6,236 nt of DNA, taken from assembly GCF_934190855.1 (NCBI RefSeq), contig NZ_CAKPTN010000096.1, forward strand, positions 1 through 6,236, read 5' to 3'. The notes beneath the pieces were generated by a model. The model searched no databases and was not told where the DNA came from. It was given only the letters and a program-made list of their open reading frames with translations. Below are positions 4,212 to 6,236 of this stretch, piece by piece. This DNA comes from an uncultured Veillonella sp. Lineage in GTDB: Bacteria > Bacillota > Negativicutes > Veillonellales > Veillonellaceae. Made by a program: the position numbers and the translations under genes. Positions within the stretch are counted from its first letter, which is position 1. Each line of letters begins with the position of its first letter.

Positions 4212-6236
4212 TGATGAATAAGCACATTGGTAAAGCTTATGACAAAGTTGACTATAAAGGTATTTTGACGGGTAAACCGTCTTATACTGGTGATTTTGTT
4301 CCAAAAGATGCGCTTGTTATTAAGGTACTTCGTAGCCCTCATGCACAGGCACGCATTAAATCTATTGATACATCTAAAGCTAAATTGATTCCAGGTGTTG
4401 AAGCAATCTTCACACATGAAGATGTACCTAATACTCGCTTCACGTTGGCTGGTCAAACATATCCAGAGCCATCTGCCTATGATGCTCTCATCTTGGATCC
4501 TGTAGTTCGTTATGTAGGCGATGAAGTGGCTCTTGTTGTTGCAAAAGATGAAGCTACAGCACTTAAAGCGATGCCTCTCATCAAGGTTGAATACGAAGTG
4601 CAAAAACCTGTACTCGATATGCATACGGCTATCGACCATGAAACTGTAGTTCACCCTGAAGATGATATTCACAATAATATCCCTGTAGGTCAAGATTATA
4701 AACGCAATATTTGTGTATCTTATCATAAACGAGTTGGCGATCTTGAAGCTGAACTTGCAAAATGTGATTATGTAGTAGAAGGTACTTACTTTGACCAAGC
4801 GACACGCCAAACAGCGATGGAACCGTTCCAAAGCTTTGGTTATATAGATGCATTAGGTCGTGTAGTTATTGTATCCTCTACGCAAATCGTATTCCATGTT
4901 CGCCGTCACATTGCACGCGCCCTTGGCATTCCTGCTACTAAAGTTCGCGTGTTGAAACCTCGTATCGGTGGTGGCTTCGGTTCTAAACAAACGGCTTGTA
5001 CAGAAATTATGACAGCCTTCGTAGCATGGACTTTGAAGAAACCTTGTTACCTCTTATACGATCGCACAGAATCACAAACTTGCTCCACTACACGTCATGC
5101 TCGTGAATGGAAAATCCGCGTAGGTGCTACAAAAGATGGTATTATCAAGGTAATTGATATGGATTCCATTACTGATGCAGGTGCACATGCAACTCACTGT
5201 TTCACTACAACTACAGCTGGTGAGCATAAGTCCATTCCTTTATACAATAAAGCGACAGCGATTCACTATGGTACGGAAGGCGTTTACATGAACCATACTC
5301 CAGGCGGTGCATTCCGTGGTTATGGTGCTACCGAAGCGTTGTGGCCTTTAGAGTGTGCGGTTAATAACTTGGCAGACAAAATGGGCGTAGACCCTGCTGA
5401 ATTGCGTCAACAGAACTTGATTGCTCAAGGTGAACAAAGCTTGGTATACGCTCCAGATGAATATCTTGATTCTGGTCTTTTCCAAGACACAGTAAATCGT
5501 GTAAAAGAAATGGCTCGTTGGGATGAACGTCCTCATTCTTGGGATATCGATGAACGATATCGTGGTGGCCTCGGTATGGCATTGGCATTGCAAGGCTCTG
5601 GTGTTGCTAATATTGACGTAGCATCCGTAGAAATTCGCCTCGGTGATGATGGTAACTACACATTGTACACTGGCTCTTCCGATATGGGCATGGGTTCGAA
5701 CACTGTATTGACTCAAATGGCTTGTGAAGTAATCGGTTGTCCTATAGAATACATGACTGTTGTCGAATCCGATACAGACATCGTACCATTTGATCCAGGC
5801 TCTTATGCATCTAGTACAACATACGTAACTGGTACGGCTGCTAAGATGGCTGCTGAAGAATTACGTACTAAAATTATTGCCAAATTTGCAGAATTCTTTG
5901 AAACTGATGTAGAAAATGTGGAATTTGACGGTGTTGTAGCGACAACAAAAGATGGTTCCAAAACTATGGATATCCATCAATTAGCTCCGAAACTATTAGT
6001 GGGCGTTAAGGCGGAACAATTGTCTGGCTTTGCTACATGGGGCAGTCATACATCTCCACCTCCATTCATGGCATCTATTGCAGAGGTAAAAGTAGATAAA
6101 CAAACTGGTAAGGTTATTCCTCTTCATTTCTATTCTTGCATCGATTGCGGTACTGTTATCAACCCTAAATTGGCTCGCGTTCAAGTTGAAGGTGGCGTGG
6201 TACAAGCTATCGGTATGGCACTATATGAAGATGTAC
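4211..6236 (+). CDS. xdhA: Molybdenum-cofactor-binding catalytic subunit of xanthine dehydrogenase-type hydroxylase (3' truncated)
   Basis: The frame is open from ATG 4211 to the window edge, giving 675 residues of a subunit that usually has about 760. Members hydroxylate purines or other heterocycles at a Mo centre using water oxygen. Visible landmarks are the N-terminal a/b hammerhead domain (residues 15-125), M-E-P at 203-205, R-I-G-G-G-F-G-S-K-Q at 251-260 (pterin-binding loop), A-F-R-G-Y-G at 367-372 (Arg369 matches the substrate-binding arginine of bovine xanthine oxidoreductase), D-M-G-M-G at 491-495, and F-D-P-G-S-Y-A-S-S at 527-535. Gln260 follows the lysine as in E. coli XdhA, and D-T-D-x-x-P-F-D-P-G also matches that protein. 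Met494 replaces a usual glutamine next to the cofactor. The C-terminal G-E-P-P region with the catalytic glutamate lies beyond the window. There are no in-frame stops. The family is certain. Xanthine or hypoxanthine is the likeliest substrate, but another N-heterocycle is possible. Confidence 0.92.
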   Translation, partial: MMNKHIGKAYDKVDYKGILTGKPSYTGDFVPKDALVIKVLRSPHAQARIKSIDTSKAKLIPGVEAIFTHEDVPNTRFTLAGQTYPEPSAYDALILDPVVRYVGDEVALVVAKDEATALKAMPLIKVEYEVQKPVLDMHTAIDHETVVHPEDDIHNNIPVGQDYKRNICVSYHKRVGDLEAELAKCDYVVEGTYFDQATRQTAMEPFQSFGYIDALGRVVIVSSTQIVFHVRRHIARALGIPATKVRVLKPRIGGGFGSKQTACTEIMTAFVAWTLKKPCYLLYDRTESQTCSTTRHAREWKIRVGATKDGIIKVIDMDSITDAGAHATHCFTTTTAGEHKSIPLYNKATAIHYGTEGVYMNHTPGGAFRGYGATEALWPLECAVNNLADKMGVDPAELRQQNLIAQGEQSLVYAPDEYLDSGLFQDTVNRVKEMARWDERPHSWDIDERYRGGLGMALALQGSGVANIDVASVEIRLGDDGNYTLYTGSSDMGMGSNTVLTQMACEVIGCPIEYMTVVESDTDIVPFDPGSYASSTTYVTGTAAKMAAEELRTKIIAKFAEFFETDVENVEFDGVVATTKDGSKTMDIHQLAPKLLVGVKAEQLSGFATWGSHTSPPPFMASIAEVKVDKQTGKVIPLHFYSCIDCGTVINPKLARVQVEGGVVQAIGMALYEDV

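Noticed and set aside
4160..4831. Long antisense open frame (223 codons) over the hydroxylase genes
   Set aside because: It overlaps two strongly conserved + strand genes, shows no recognisable domain, and lacks a ribosome binding site; it is a shadow frame.
4211..6236. Selenium-dependent hydroxylase with in-frame UGA
   Set aside because: No TGA codon occurs in frame in any of the three subunits, and no selenium accessory gene is in the window.

Overview
The window looks like chromosomal DNA of an anaerobic Negativicute, most likely a Veillonella species. This is inferred from the low-to-moderate GC content, the typical AGGAGG-type ribosome binding sites, and a Veillonella-like set of genes, including a molybdenum hydroxylase of the xanthine dehydrogenase type, an enzyme purified from Veillonella in the past. 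No database search was possible, so the genus is a judgement. There are no mobile elements, tRNA or rRNA genes, or CRISPR arrays.

Left block, + strand, 1-1700: the tail of a small-conductance mechanosensitive channel (MscS family), a secreted D-alanyl-D-alanine carboxypeptidase (penicillin-binding protein 5 type, catalytic domain only), and a YfbR-like HD-domain 5'-deoxynucleotidase. Gaps are 26 and 13 bases, so these are probably co-transcribed. A hairpin with a T-rich tail ends the block.

Middle, 1701-2976: the gap between the convergent yfbR and queG genes contains a ~140-base imperfect palindrome that codes for nothing. It may be a miniature inverted-repeat element or a processed RNA hairpin. 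A short-form queG (epoxyqueuosine reductase family) follows on the - strand. Between queG and the next operon is a 153-base divergent promoter region with a candidate operator.

Right block, + strand, 2977-6236: a three-gene molybdenum hydroxylase operon in the order FAD subunit, [2Fe-2S] subunit, molybdenum-cofactor subunit. The last gene has no stop codon in the window and runs off the right edge. Together the subunits would pass electrons from purine oxidation at molybdenum through two [2Fe-2S] clusters to FAD. Residues around the molybdenum site resemble XdhA of Escherichia coli, so xanthine or hypoxanthine is the best substrate guess.

The most notable observation is an in-frame TAA at 3700-3702 in the FAD-subunit gene. 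It falls where the family normally has a tyrosine. The same frame continues for 18 more sense codons that look like the missing C-terminal helix and ends in a TAATG overlap with the next gene. This suggests a nonsense mutation or a sequencing error. I did not find a clearly new biological system; the palindrome, the nonsense codon and an HD-to-HE change in YfbR are the points most worth checking.
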